From SG8-41 sp036555615 (GTDB lineage Bacteria > Pseudomonadota > Gammaproteobacteria > Burkholderiales > SG8-41): a stretch of DNA of 64,000 bases. This document shows, piece after piece, positions 15,413 through 23,082 of the stretch; position 1 is the stretch's first letter, and each line of letters opens with the position of its first letter. The stretch is taken from positions 113,490 through 177,489 of the forward strand of contig DATBKZ010000059.1 in the NCBI GenBank assembly GCA_036555615.1, written 5' to 3'. The notes beneath the pieces are model-generated. The model was not told where the DNA came from, did not search any database, and was given only the letters and a program-made list of their open reading frames with translations. The position numbers and the translations under genes are program-made.

Positions 15413-16615
15413 ATGTACCAATACGACTTTCGCGCGACTGGCTACCCGTTCCGCCTGTATAGCGGCAAGGACGCGTTGGAGAAGCTTCCTCCAGAAGTGG
15501 AGCGCAATCGCGCGCGGCGCGCGTTTATCGTCTGCGGGCGCACGGTCTCGCGCAAGACGCCGCTCATCTCGCGCATGCGGGAGCTGCTTCGGGAGCGTCT
15601 CGCCGGCGTCTTCGACGAGATCGACAAGGACACTTCGCGCTCCTCGGTCCTGCGCGCGACGGATGCCGCCCGCGCGGCGCAGGCGGATCTCGTGATCGGG
15701 GTCGGCGCGGGGAGCGTGATCCAGGGCGCGCGCATCGTGACGATCCTGCTCGCGGAAAAGCGGCCGGTCGAGGCGCTCGTAACGCAGTATCCCGAGCACG
15801 GACCTGCGGTGAGCCCCAAGCTCCTCGAGCCCAAGCTTCCGATCATCAATGTGCTCACTGCTCCCACCACCGCACAGAACCGCGCCGGCTCGCGCATGAA
15901 GGACGACGCGACGGCGCGCGGCATGGAGTTCTTCGATCCCAAGACGCGCCCGGTGGCAATCTTCTGGGATGCCGATGCGCTGCTCACGGCCCCGCTTCAG
16001 CTCGTGCGCACCGGCGCGGCGACGATCTGGTGCCGGGCCGTGATGAACCTCGGCGCGATCAGCGACAACCCGCTGGTGGAGGGCGACCGCTTGCAGTCCT
16101 ATCGCCTCGCGGCGGGGGCGATCACGCGGATAGCGAACCCCTCGGATCCGGCGCCGCGTTTCGAACTGTGCGCCGCGACGCTCCTGCAGAACCGGGAAAA
16201 CGACGATGGTGGCGAGCAGTTCGCGCGCCATTGGGCAATGCGCGTCGCCTATGCCTTAAGCACCGCGCTGATCAGCGTGTATCCCGAGGTCGGCCAGGGG
16301 GAGGGCTACAGCACGCTGATGGCTACGGCGCTGCGCCGGCTCGGGCACCGCGACCCGGAGGCGATGGCGCGCATCGCTTCCGCGCTCGGAATGGAAGGCG
16401 TCGCCGCGGCCGACGCTCCGGGCCGCATCGCGGACCGGATGGAGTCGGCGTTCCGCTCGCTCGGCATGCCGACACGGCTTTCGGAGCTGGGTATCGCCCG
16501 CGAGCGGCTGCCGCAGGTGCTGGAGCTTTCTCTCACGAATTTCAACGCCGACCCGAAGCGCGAATTCGTGCGTGAGCGCGAGTTGCTCGGCAATATCCTG
16601 CAGTCGGCCTGGTGA
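15413..16615 (+). CDS. Iron-containing alcohol dehydrogenase homologue lacking metal ligands
   Basis: 400 aa with the fold order of group III (Fe) alcohol dehydrogenases: an N-terminal nucleotide-binding half (LVIGVGAGSVIQGARIV) and an all-helical C-half. By eye against FucO-type enzymes, the metal-binding Asp and three His are replaced: the DALTHAIE site reads ATIWCRAVM, the HAMAH site VAYALST, and PHGVANA reads GQGEGYST. The TTAGTGSE block is TTAQNRAGS. A normal metal-dependent dehydrogenase reaction is therefore doubtful. It closes the synthetase/carboxylase run and precedes a thioesterase. The annotation as Fe-ADH is by overall similarity only. Confidence 0.7.
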   Translation: MYQYDFRATGYPFRLYSGKDALEKLPPEVERNRARRAFIVCGRTVSRKTPLISRMRELLRERLAGVFDEIDKDTSRSSVLRATDAARAAQADLVIGVGAGSVIQGARIVTILLAEKRPVEALVTQYPEHGPAVSPKLLEPKLPIINVLTAPTTAQNRAGSRMKDDATARGMEFFDPKTRPVAIFWDADALLTAPLQLVRTGAATIWCRAVMNLGAISDNPLVEGDRLQSYRLAAGAITRIANPSDPAPRFELCAATLLQNRENDDGGEQFARHWAMRVAYALSTALISVYPEVGQGEGYSTLMATALRRLGHRDPEAMARIASALGMEGVAAADAPGRIADRMESAFRSLGMPTRLSELGIARERLPQVLELSLTNFNADPKREFVRERELLGNILQSAW

Positions 16616-16625
16616 AGGGGAAAAC

Positions 16626-17012
16626 GTGGATTCGCTAAGAGTCGGAATGAAGCATGTCCAGGAAATGACGGTCGAGGAGAGGCACACCACCCAGCGCGGC
16701 GATTACCGGGTGTTCTCAACCCCTTCCATGACCCAGTTCGTGGAAATGACCGCGCAGGCGCTGGCCGCGCCGCACCTCAAGCCCGGGCAGGGCCAGGTCG
16801 GGACCATGGTCACCATCCGCCACCTCGCGCCGACGCCGTTGGGCAAGAAGGTGCGGGCGGAGGCCGAGCTCGTCGCCATCGACCGGCGCAAGCTCACGTT
16901 CAAGGTGAGGGTCTTCGACGACGTCGAGCAGGTGGGCGAAGCCGAGCACGAGCGCTTCGTGATCGACGTGGACAAGTACGTAGAGCGGCTCAGGAAGAAG
17001 ATCGGGGCTTGA
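16626..17012 (+). CDS. Hotdog-fold thioesterase, FlK-like
   Basis: 128 aa from the GTG at 16626, chosen because AAGGGGA lies 4-10 bases upstream and because family members start with a GLRVGM-type turn (here SLRVGMKHVQEMTVEERHT). QGQVGTMVTIRHLAPTPLGKKV is the central hotdog helix-strand and EHERFVIDVDKYVERLRKK the end. The fluoroacetyl-CoA thioesterase family hydrolyses short acyl-CoAs. It is the last gene of the carboxylase cluster and may release the pathway's product or rescue dead-end CoA esters (inference). Confidence 0.85.
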   Translation: MDSLRVGMKHVQEMTVEERHTTQRGDYRVFSTPSMTQFVEMTAQALAAPHLKPGQGQVGTMVTIRHLAPTPLGKKVRAEAELVAIDRRKLTFKVRVFDDVEQVGEAEHERFVIDVDKYVERLRKKIGA

Positions 17013-17043
17013 TGGGCTGAAGCGGGGCGGCCTTGCGGGGACT

Positions 17044-17280
17044 AGGGTCGGACCAAGCCAAGTCATTGCTCATTCAGCATTTTCGCTCGGAAAAGTGGTG
17101 TCAATTGGTCTTGGAGTGGAGTTATTGCGGCTCAAATCACAGGGATAGAGGTCACGCTGCAGACCGCGCCCTATCCTAAAAGCGCGTATTTGGGGTCAAG
17201 AAGACTCCTCTTAGCGCCGGAGCGCGCCCGATCCGAGGCACTTCACACGACTAATCAGTGCGTTGCATAGGTCCGACCCT
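17044..17280. mobile_element. MITE-like element with 11-bp terminal inverted repeats
   Basis: AGGGTCGGACC at 17044-17054 and its exact reverse complement GGTCCGACCCT at 17270-17280 bound 237 bases that hold no convincing gene. The GGGTC..GACCC ends resemble those of non-autonomous elements mobilised in trans by REP- or IS-type transposases. No clear target duplication is visible. It fills the stretch between the thioesterase and the small membrane protein gene. Confidence 0.5.
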
Positions 17281-17300
17281 CACTACGTACCTCACTACGC

Positions 17301-17771
17301 TCACTCCGCCTGGCGTTCCCAGCAGAGATGCTTCGCATAGTCGGTCCCGCCCCGGATCATCGGCTCGTAGTCGAACCCCGGGAAGCGCTGCTTCAGGTCG
17401 TCCCACAAGCGGTCGTAGCCCGACGCCTCCGTCGGGAACGAACAAGCTGCATTTTCTCCTTCGAGCAGGACCCACTCGTCGGGAAGCCGGGGTCCGTCAG
17501 AGGTCGTTATGTACCAAATCCGGTCCACATCCTCCCAGCGAATGGATTCCCGCTTTCTCTTTGGATGCTCGCATGCGATCTCGTCCGTTGTGATCAACAG
17601 CCGGTACTCGCTGGGCACGGGGGACGTTCGAAGCCGGGGTTCGAAAATCGCGACCAGGAAGCACAGGCCAAAGAATCCCGCGAGGATCCAGCCGAACGTT
17701 TCGCCCGAGGCGATCAGCCAGACGCCTTCCGCCACAAACATGGCCGACACGATCAGGGTGAACAGCCTCAT
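17301..17771 (-). CDS. Small membrane protein with PH-like domain, function unknown
   Basis: 156 aa. Two hydrophobic segments lie at the N-terminus (LFTLIVSAMFVAEGVWLIAS and FGWILAGFFGLCFLVAIF), followed by a soluble part with LLITTDEIACEHPKRKRESIRWEDVDRIW, typical of PH/YdbT-like beta domains anchored to the membrane. It starts 14 bases after the GlxA-type regulator gene on the same strand and could be its co-transcribed partner. No Shine-Dalgarno is evident. Function unknown. Confidence 0.65.
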   Translation of the reverse strand: MRLFTLIVSAMFVAEGVWLIASGETFGWILAGFFGLCFLVAIFEPRLRTSPVPSEYRLLITTDEIACEHPKRKRESIRWEDVDRIWYITTSDGPRLPDEWVLLEGENAACSFPTEASGYDRLWDDLKQRFPGFDYEPMIRGGTDYAKHLCWERQAE

Positions 17772-17785
17772 CGGGATTCGGCTGG

Positions 17786-18817
17786 CTACGGGCGGGCGAA
17801 CTCGGGAATGCGGAAGCGCTTGCGGTAGGCGCCCGGCGAGAGGCCGGTTGTGCGCCGGAACAGGCGCCGGAAGAAGGCCGCGTCCTCGTAGCCGACCCGC
17901 CAGCTGATCTCGTCCACTGAAACGTCGGTGCGCTCGAGTCGGCGCTTGGCATCCTCGATCCGCAGGCGCTGGACGTAGGCGATCGGGGCGAGGCCCGTCG
18001 CTTTCGCGAAGCGCCTCTTGAAGGTGCGCGCGGCGAGCTTCGAGCGCCGGATCATCTCCTCCACGGGGCTCCCGACCGAAAAGTGGTCACTCAGCCACCG
18101 CTGCGCGCTCAGGATTTCGCCGTCGCCGTGGTCGGTCCTGCCCTCGAATACGATGTAGGGCGTGAGCCCGTCCTGGTGCCACTGCAGCGCGAAGAAGCGC
18201 GCGACTTCCTGCGCGGCGGTCGCCCCGGCGTGGCGCGCGATGAGGTAGAGGACGAGGTCGTGCCAGGTGGTGGACGCGCCCGAGCTCACCAGATCCTCCC
18301 GCCGCCCGGAGATCACCAGCACCCGCTCGGGATGGATCCGGATGGCCGGATACGCTGCAGCGAACGCCCGGGCGTAGCCGAAGTGCACCGTCGCGTCCTT
18401 GCCGTCGAACAGCCCCGTCTCGGCGAGCAGAAAAATCCCCGAGCAGGCCGAGCAGAGCGCGGCGCCGCGCTCGTGCATCCTGCGCGCCCACTCCACCAGG
18501 CGCGAATAGCGGTTCTGCCGCCAGCCTTCAGGCGGAAGCACGATGGAGGGAACGATCACGATGTCGCTCGTCTCGATGGCGTCGACCGGCCGCTGAACGT
18601 CGATCGAGACGCCGCTCGCCGATTGCAGGGGCCCCGCCGCCTCGCCCACGATCTCGACTCGGAACGGGGCCTGCGCGCCCGGTTTTGCCGCGCCCGGCAG
18701 CGCGGAGGCGTTCATTACGTCGAAGATGCCGAACAGCGTCGAGGCCGCCGCATCGGGCAGCGCCACGATGCTGACGTGAACGGGATTCGGTCCGGTGTCG
18801 GTCGGTTGCCTCGCCAT
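17786..18817 (-). CDS. GlxA-like AraC-family transcriptional regulator
   Basis: 343 aa from the ATG at 18817 (MARQPTDTGPNPVHVSIV). The N-terminal DJ-1/PfpI-type domain (about 15-200) carries the nucleophile-elbow cysteine region AALCSACSGIFLLAETGLFDG, and the C-terminus is an AraC double HTH (KLAARTFKRRFAKATGLAPI and DEISWRVGYEDAAFFRRLFR). Such proteins sense small metabolites and often control a divergent gene; here that is the methyltransferase at 18955, with a 137-base shared gap. Target and effector are inferred, not seen. Confidence 0.9.
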   Translation of the reverse strand: MARQPTDTGPNPVHVSIVALPDAAASTLFGIFDVMNASALPGAAKPGAQAPFRVEIVGEAAGPLQSASGVSIDVQRPVDAIETSDIVIVPSIVLPPEGWRQNRYSRLVEWARRMHERGAALCSACSGIFLLAETGLFDGKDATVHFGYARAFAAAYPAIRIHPERVLVISGRREDLVSSGASTTWHDLVLYLIARHAGATAAQEVARFFALQWHQDGLTPYIVFEGRTDHGDGEILSAQRWLSDHFSVGSPVEEMIRRSKLAARTFKRRFAKATGLAPIAYVQRLRIEDAKRRLERTDVSVDEISWRVGYEDAAFFRRLFRRTTGLSPGAYRKRFRIPEFARP

Positions 18818-18954
18818 GGCGCTTAATTCTAGACGCGGTTCCGCGGCAGCTGTGGCACGAATGGACCGCTTAAGGGCGATTCCGGCTCCTGCGCAAGCGC
18901 GATTCCGCTGCGATGATTGGCGCCACATTCTGACCGCGAAAGGAGACGAGAACC

Positions 18955-20022
18955 ATGGATGCACCCGTAATCGACAGAACCAGGCTGGATTCCTTCCTCA
19001 CGCGCGCCGTCGGCGACCTCTCCGCCGGCTACGGCGGGGTGATGGTGAGCCTCGGCAGCAAGCTCGGCCTCTACAAGGCGATGTGGGGCGCCGGTCCGAT
19101 CAGCGCCCGGGAGCTCGCTGCGCGCACCGGCTGCGCGGAGCGCTACGTACGTGAGTGGCTCAATGCACAGGCCGCGGGCGGCTACGTGGACTACCACGCC
19201 GTGAGCGACACCTACGAGCTTTCCCGCGAGCACGCGATGGTGCTGGCCGACGAGAATAGCCCGGTATTCATTCCCCACGCGTGGCAGGTGCCGGCCTCGA
19301 TGTGGTTCGACGAGGAGAAGGCGATCGAGGCGTTCCGCACCGGCACGGGCGTGTCGTGGGGCGAGCACGACGGCCGCCTCTTCTGCGGGGTGGCGGCCTT
19401 CTACCGCAACGCCTATCGCGGCAGCCTCGTGTCGGAGTGGCTGCCGGCGCTCGATGGCGTCGTTCAGCGGCTCGAAGCCGGGATCGAGGTCGCCGACGTC
19501 GGCTGCGGGCATGGCCACTCGACGATCCTCATGGCCCAGGCATTCCCGAAGTCGCGCTTTCGCGGTTTCGACGTGCACGCGGCCTCGATCGAGGAAGCGC
19601 GGCGCAACGCGGCCGAGGCGGGGGTTGCCGAGCGGGTCACGTTCGAGGTCGCGCGCGCCGTGGACTACCCCGGCACGAGCTACGGGCTCATCTGCTTCTT
19701 CGACTGCCTGCATGACATGGGCGATCCAGTCGCCGCGGCCCGCCATGCCGCCAAGGCACTTGCGCCCGAAGGCACGGCTATGCTGGTCGAGCCCTTCGCC
19801 AACGACCGGGTCGAGGACAACCTCTCGCCGGTCGCGCGGCTCTACTACGCGGCCTCGACCACCCTGTGCTGCGCCCACGCAATCTCGGAGGGCGGGAAGC
19901 TCGTCCTCGGCGCGCAGGCCGGGGAGAAGCGCCTGGCCGAGGTATTCCGCAAGGCGGGGCTCACGCACTTCCGGCGCGCCGCCGAGACGCCTTTCAACCT
20001 GATTCTCGAAGTGCGCCGCTGA
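18955..20022 (+). CDS. SAM-dependent methyltransferase with N-terminal winged helix
   Basis: 355 aa. An N-terminal winged-helix-like domain (about 20-110: GLYKAMWGAGPISARELAAR, YVREWLNAQAAGGYVDY) precedes a class I methyltransferase domain with the SAM motif VADVGCGHGHSTILMAQAF (about 180-200), acidic strand end GFDVHAASIEEARRN and FFDCLHDMGDP. It resembles Rv2258c-type and O-methyltransferase relatives of unknown substrate. AGGAGACGAG precedes the ATG. Divergent from the GlxA-like regulator that probably controls it. Confidence 0.88.
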   Translation: MDAPVIDRTRLDSFLTRAVGDLSAGYGGVMVSLGSKLGLYKAMWGAGPISARELAARTGCAERYVREWLNAQAAGGYVDYHAVSDTYELSREHAMVLADENSPVFIPHAWQVPASMWFDEEKAIEAFRTGTGVSWGEHDGRLFCGVAAFYRNAYRGSLVSEWLPALDGVVQRLEAGIEVADVGCGHGHSTILMAQAFPKSRFRGFDVHAASIEEARRNAAEAGVAERVTFEVARAVDYPGTSYGLICFFDCLHDMGDPVAAARHAAKALAPEGTAMLVEPFANDRVEDNLSPVARLYYAASTTLCCAHAISEGGKLVLGAQAGEKRLAEVFRKAGLTHFRRAAETPFNLILEVRR

Positions 20023-20023
20023 G

Positions 20024-20434
20024 TCAGCGTGGTCGAGTCCTTGTCGAGCGCGGTGGCCGTCCCGGACGCTCATCCCGGTACTTCCATGTCCATGTGGACG
20101 CGCCATCGAGCTCGCGAACGCGGACTCCCAGCAGCACATGCGGCTCGAAGTTTCTCGCGTTGACGGCGACCGTGCCGCTGCCCCATTTTCTTCGGTACTT
20201 GTAGTGCGTGATGCAACCGCATTTGCTGCAGCGAAAGTAGGCGCGCACTTTGCGGCGCCAGGAGTAGCTGGACAGGCCGTCTTTCGGCGCTTCGATTTGA
20301 ACGGAGCCGGCCCCGTAGTACGCCCAGAGCGCGCCGTATCGGCGGCAGATGGAGCAGTTGCAGCTCGTCACGGTGCGAGGTGCTCGCGGCACGTGAAGGC
20401 GGACAGAACCGCAATGACAGGTAGCGCTCAGCAT
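20024..20434 (-). CDS. GFA-family zinc protein
   Basis: 136 aa from the ATG at 20434 (MLSATCHCGSVRLHV). The cysteine set of the GFA/CENP-V fold is present: TCHCGSVRL, CNCSICRRYGALW and YFRCSKCGCITHYKY, ending with SGTVAVNARNFE. Reaction unknown. It follows the VOC gene by 28 bases on the same strand, repeating the VOC-GFA order of 1662-2437, although the two GFA proteins are quite different in sequence. It converges tightly on the methyltransferase gene (1-base gap). Confidence 0.82.
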   Translation of the reverse strand: MLSATCHCGSVRLHVPRAPRTVTSCNCSICRRYGALWAYYGAGSVQIEAPKDGLSSYSWRRKVRAYFRCSKCGCITHYKYRRKWGSGTVAVNARNFEPHVLLGVRVRELDGASTWTWKYRDERPGRPPRSTRTRPR

Positions 20435-20462
20435 CGGTTGCGCGGCCCTCGAGCCGGACCGC

Positions 20463-20849
20463 TCACGGCGCTTCATGGCAGACGGTCTCGATATTGTGCC
20501 CGTCCGGATCCAGGACGAACGCCCCGTAATAGCTGGCGTGGTAGTGAGGACGAAGGCCGGGAGCACCGTTGTCACGTCCGCCGGCAGCGATGGCGGCCTT
20601 GTAGAACGCATCGACCAGGGCGCGGCTTGAGACGCGAAAGGCGACGTGAACGGCCGGAACGTTCGGCTTTCCGCCTGCGATCCAGAAGTCCGGCTTGGGC
20701 GGCACTCCGAACCCGGCGACGTCGGCATGGCCCGTCACGGCAGCGGGCAACTCCATGATCAATTTGTAGCCAATCGGCGCGAGCGCGCGCGCATAGAAGG
20801 CTTTGCTCTTGCCGAAGTCGCTGACGGCCACTCCTGTGTGATCGATCAT
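20463..20849 (-). CDS. VOC family protein
   Basis: 128 aa, one VOC module: MIDHTGVAVSDFGKSKAFYA at the start, VHVAFRVSSRALVDAFYKAA in the middle, and YYGAFVLDPDGHNIETVCHE at the end, the last holding a conserved His/Glu ligand pair. Similar to many lactoylglutathione-lyase-like proteins of unknown substrate. It lies upstream of the GFA gene and 24 bases downstream of the PLP enzyme gene, so the three may be one unit. Confidence 0.87.
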   Translation of the reverse strand: MIDHTGVAVSDFGKSKAFYARALAPIGYKLIMELPAAVTGHADVAGFGVPPKPDFWIAGGKPNVPAVHVAFRVSSRALVDAFYKAAIAAGGRDNGAPGLRPHYHASYYGAFVLDPDGHNIETVCHEAP

Positions 20850-20873
20850 TGACGGGCGTCCTGGGTGCGGTTG

Positions 20874-22085
20874 TCAGGCGCGCTCGCGTCCAGCAGCCAG
20901 AATGCCCTTCGCGACAAGATCCACGTCAACCGAGGGATTGGCCGCGACCGAGCGCGCCCAGGTCTCCCCATCCAGCTCGCAGGTTGAGAGCATGCCAACG
21001 GGCACGGCTCGAACAAAAGCGGCCGTCCTAAGGTCCACTGGGCGAAACACGGTGATCCCCGCCTGTGGCCTGTTCCACAACTCGAAACGGCGACTTGCCT
21101 CGATCGCATCCGCCAATTGGTCGGCGACGCTCATGAGATGGTCAAGCCGCCGCGCCAGCCCCTCGCGCCCCCAGGCGAGGAGCGTCGCCAGTAGCGGAAT
21201 GGCTGCCGCCGATCGGGACCCCTGAACACCGACATTGGGCTTGGCAAGATAGCCACCCCCGAAGCTGATCACCGTGTTCGCTGCCGCAGGATCGCGGAAC
21301 ATCACCAGTGCCGAGTCCTTCGGCTGGAAGAGCCACTTGTGCGCGGAGACAGCCAGCGAGTCCGCCATCTGAACGCCGTCGAGCCTTGCGGCGTGTGTCG
21401 GACTGAGCCTGAGCGGGCCCGCCCACGCAGCGTCGATGTGCGTCCACTTTGCCGAGCCTGCCAGGTCCAGCGGATCGATGGCGCCGGTAGCCGTGGTTCC
21501 TGCCGTGAGCACGAGGCACGCGTTGTCGAGGCTCGGGATCTGCGCGCGATCCATGCGCCCCTGCCGGTCTACCGGGACTTTCACGAGCTCGAGGCCCAGA
21601 AGGCGGCAGGCCTTCTCGACGCTCACATGGGCCGCCAGTGAGGTGACGACAGTCTTCACGCCAGCGGCATCGCGTGCGGCCCAGATTCCTGTCAGATTCG
21701 CGATCGTCGACCCCGCGCAAAAGTGCCCGCCCTTCATGCCGAAGTAAGGTGCCAGCCACGACAACACTACCGTCTCCGCCTGGGTGGCGAACGGCGAGGT
21801 CGCCTCATGAAGCAGGTTCTGGTTGAGACTCGCATTCCAGAGCGCCATCGCCCACGTAATCCATGGCGTTGGAGGATCCATGTGTGCCAGGGAAATCGGC
21901 GCACCAAGTTGAGCGGCTTGGCCGAGCACGGAGCCCGACAGCATCTCAAGCGTTCGCATCTCGCCCAGCCCGGCCTCAGGAAGCGCGGGCGGCAGGGTTG
22001 CAGCATTTCCGCTGCGGGAGGCGAGAAGGGTAAGAGCCGTCTTCAATCCATTGCTCACCGCGAAACTGCTATCGGGTGTGCTCAT
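20874..22085 (-). CDS. PLP-dependent decarboxylase-family enzyme
   Basis: 403 aa, fold-type I PLP enzyme of the group II decarboxylase family. The lysine that binds PLP is in LAVSAHKWLFQPKD (HKW motif), the cofactor Asp in WTHIDAAWAGP, and the substrate side in KTVVTSLAAHVSVEKA. It is slightly shorter than glutamate or aromatic amino-acid decarboxylases, and the substrate is not evident. The upstream 160 bases hold a truncated attC and a REP-like end rather than a clear promoter, so the gene may have been placed next to the cassette array by recombination. Confidence 0.82.
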   Translation of the reverse strand: MSTPDSSFAVSNGLKTALTLLASRSGNAATLPPALPEAGLGEMRTLEMLSGSVLGQAAQLGAPISLAHMDPPTPWITWAMALWNASLNQNLLHEATSPFATQAETVVLSWLAPYFGMKGGHFCAGSTIANLTGIWAARDAAGVKTVVTSLAAHVSVEKACRLLGLELVKVPVDRQGRMDRAQIPSLDNACLVLTAGTTATGAIDPLDLAGSAKWTHIDAAWAGPLRLSPTHAARLDGVQMADSLAVSAHKWLFQPKDSALVMFRDPAAANTVISFGGGYLAKPNVGVQGSRSAAAIPLLATLLAWGREGLARRLDHLMSVADQLADAIEASRRFELWNRPQAGITVFRPVDLRTAAFVRAVPVGMLSTCELDGETWARSVAANPSVDVDLVAKGILAAGRERA

Positions 22086-22187
22086 CGAGGATTCCGGGCG
22101 TGGTTGTAGCGAGTAGCTGAAATCAGCATGACTTTTCCGGGGCTGGAAACTTGTGGTCTGGCGAAAATCTACTCTGACCCTATTTAT

Positions 22188-22240
22188 TACGTCAGCCGCG
22201 CGCGGCTCTTGTGCGCTTCGGCTGCATGCGGTTGTTAGAA
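22188..22240 (-). other. Truncated attC-like site joined to REP/MITE-type end
   Basis: On the minus strand, just after the stop of the 22252 gene, TTCTAACAACCGCATGCAGC begins a textbook attC left half, followed by a hairpin-forming GCCGCGCGCGGC. The right core (GTTRRRY) is missing: after CTGACGT the sequence turns into AATAAATAGGGTCAGAGTAG (22167-22186), which looks like the end of a REP/MITE-type element. So this attC was cut by an insertion or deletion. Confidence 0.55.
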
Positions 22241-22251
22241 GTCACACGTAG

Positions 22252-22659
22252 TCATGTTTCCACAATTCTCTGATGGCCGTCTTTGTCTTCGAGCCTTGTC
22301 CTGAACGCTTTACCACCTCCTACAACCTCCCCTTCAAGCAGGAAGTCATGGTTGTAGTTCAGAAACCCCGTTCGCTTCTCGAAACCCGCCCGTAACTGGA
22401 CGGTAAGCTTTGCGCTTTCGATTTGCGCGAGGGGAATGGCGCTGGTTTCGAGGTCTCGCAATAACCAGCTGCGTAACGCACCGGCGATAGCCAGTTTCTC
22501 AATTTTCTGGGAACTGAATTTGCATGTTTCACTCAATACATCAATTTCCAGAACGCCGTTGCCGAGGTGCGCGAGCCGCTCCCAATCGGGGTAAAGCTGC
22601 CAGCCGCAGAACATATGGCACAGAACGTAGGATTGGTGTTTGAGCCGTTTCAGCTTCAT
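22252..22659 (-). CDS. Hypothetical cassette protein
   Basis: 135 aa, not recognised. It is mixed in character (MKLKRLKHQSYVLCHMFCGW, then LGNGVLEIDVLSETCKFSSQ), probably alpha/beta and soluble, without signal or obvious catalytic motif. It is flanked by attC-like half-sites on both sides, starts only 12 bases from one, and uses less GC-biased codons than its surroundings, all typical of integron gene cassettes. Function unknown. Confidence 0.6.
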   Translation of the reverse strand: MKLKRLKHQSYVLCHMFCGWQLYPDWERLAHLGNGVLEIDVLSETCKFSSQKIEKLAIAGALRSWLLRDLETSAIPLAQIESAKLTVQLRAGFEKRTGFLNYNHDFLLEGEVVGGGKAFRTRLEDKDGHQRIVET

Positions 22660-22670
22660 TTCAAAACATC

Positions 22671-22696
22671 ACGTCCGCTCGAACGCGGGGTTAGCG
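22671..22696 (-). other. attC-like half site
   Basis: Minus-strand CGCTAACCCCGCGTTCGAGC overlaps the TAA stop of the 22691 gene, as attC left cores usually do, and contains a small CCGC..GCGG stem. No right-hand GTTRRRY core follows before the next start codon at 22659, so at best it is a decayed half. Confidence 0.4.
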
Positions 22697-23002
22697 GGCC
22701 TTTCCATCCATACCAGGCCACTGATCTTCGGGACCATGCATCCTCGCGACCAGCTCAAGGAACCTGTCGAGCGGCACAACGGACGTGAAAATGAAGTCCC
22801 CCGGCGGCGCGCGCTCGATCTGCACATCATAGCTTCCGGGCGGCAGCGTCCCGTCTCGCGTATGGACGGAGAATGTAGCGGGTACGCCGGCAATGGTGAA
22901 GCACGTTCCGTGTTCTTCCGCAGGGTCCGACCCGTACAGCGTCACAGAACCATAGGTTGCTTCGACAGCATCGATGAGCCTTTGGATCTCGGGGCTTCGC
23001 AT
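22691..23002 (-). CDS. Hypothetical cassette protein
   Basis: 103 aa from the ATG at 23002 (MRSPEIQRLIDAVEATYGSV); a GTG two codons upstream is possible. It contains GTCFTIAGVPATFSVHTRDG and ends DQWPGMDGKAR, with its TAA inside an attC-like core. Probably a small alpha+beta protein; I recognise no family. Its position 8 bases after the degenerate attC at 23010-23079 is typical of a cassette ORF. Confidence 0.6.
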   Translation of the reverse strand: MRSPEIQRLIDAVEATYGSVTLYGSDPAEEHGTCFTIAGVPATFSVHTRDGTLPPGSYDVQIERAPPGDFIFTSVVPLDRFLELVARMHGPEDQWPGMDGKAR

Positions 23003-23009
23003 GACCACG

Positions 23010-23079
23010 GCCCGCTGATGTCCCGCATCACCCGCGCGCGCTGCTCTTGCGCGCGTAGTTGCGGGTGCAACGGTTAGGC
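23010..23079 (-). other. Degenerate attC site
   Basis: Read on the minus strand it begins with a canonical left core GCCTAAC (23079-23073), 4 bases past the cupin stop, and continues CGTTGCACCCGCAACTACGC. The far end CGCGCGGGTGATGCGGGACA then ATCAGCGGGC pairs with it imperfectly, but the right core is not GTTRRRY. Length (70 bases) and position between two cassette genes fit attC. Confidence 0.55.
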
Positions 23080-23082
23080 ACG

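Noticed and set aside
15413..16615. Maleylacetate reductase as a specific call
   Set aside because: Length and fold are alike, but the key metal and active-site residues are not kept and no chlorocatechol genes are near.
20024..22085. Inclusion of PLP enzyme, VOC and GFA genes in the cassette array
   Set aside because: No attC-like core between them, normal operon-like spacing and GC-rich codon use.
22671..22696. Complete attC between the two small cassette genes
   Set aside because: No right core before the next start codon and too short; kept only as a half site.
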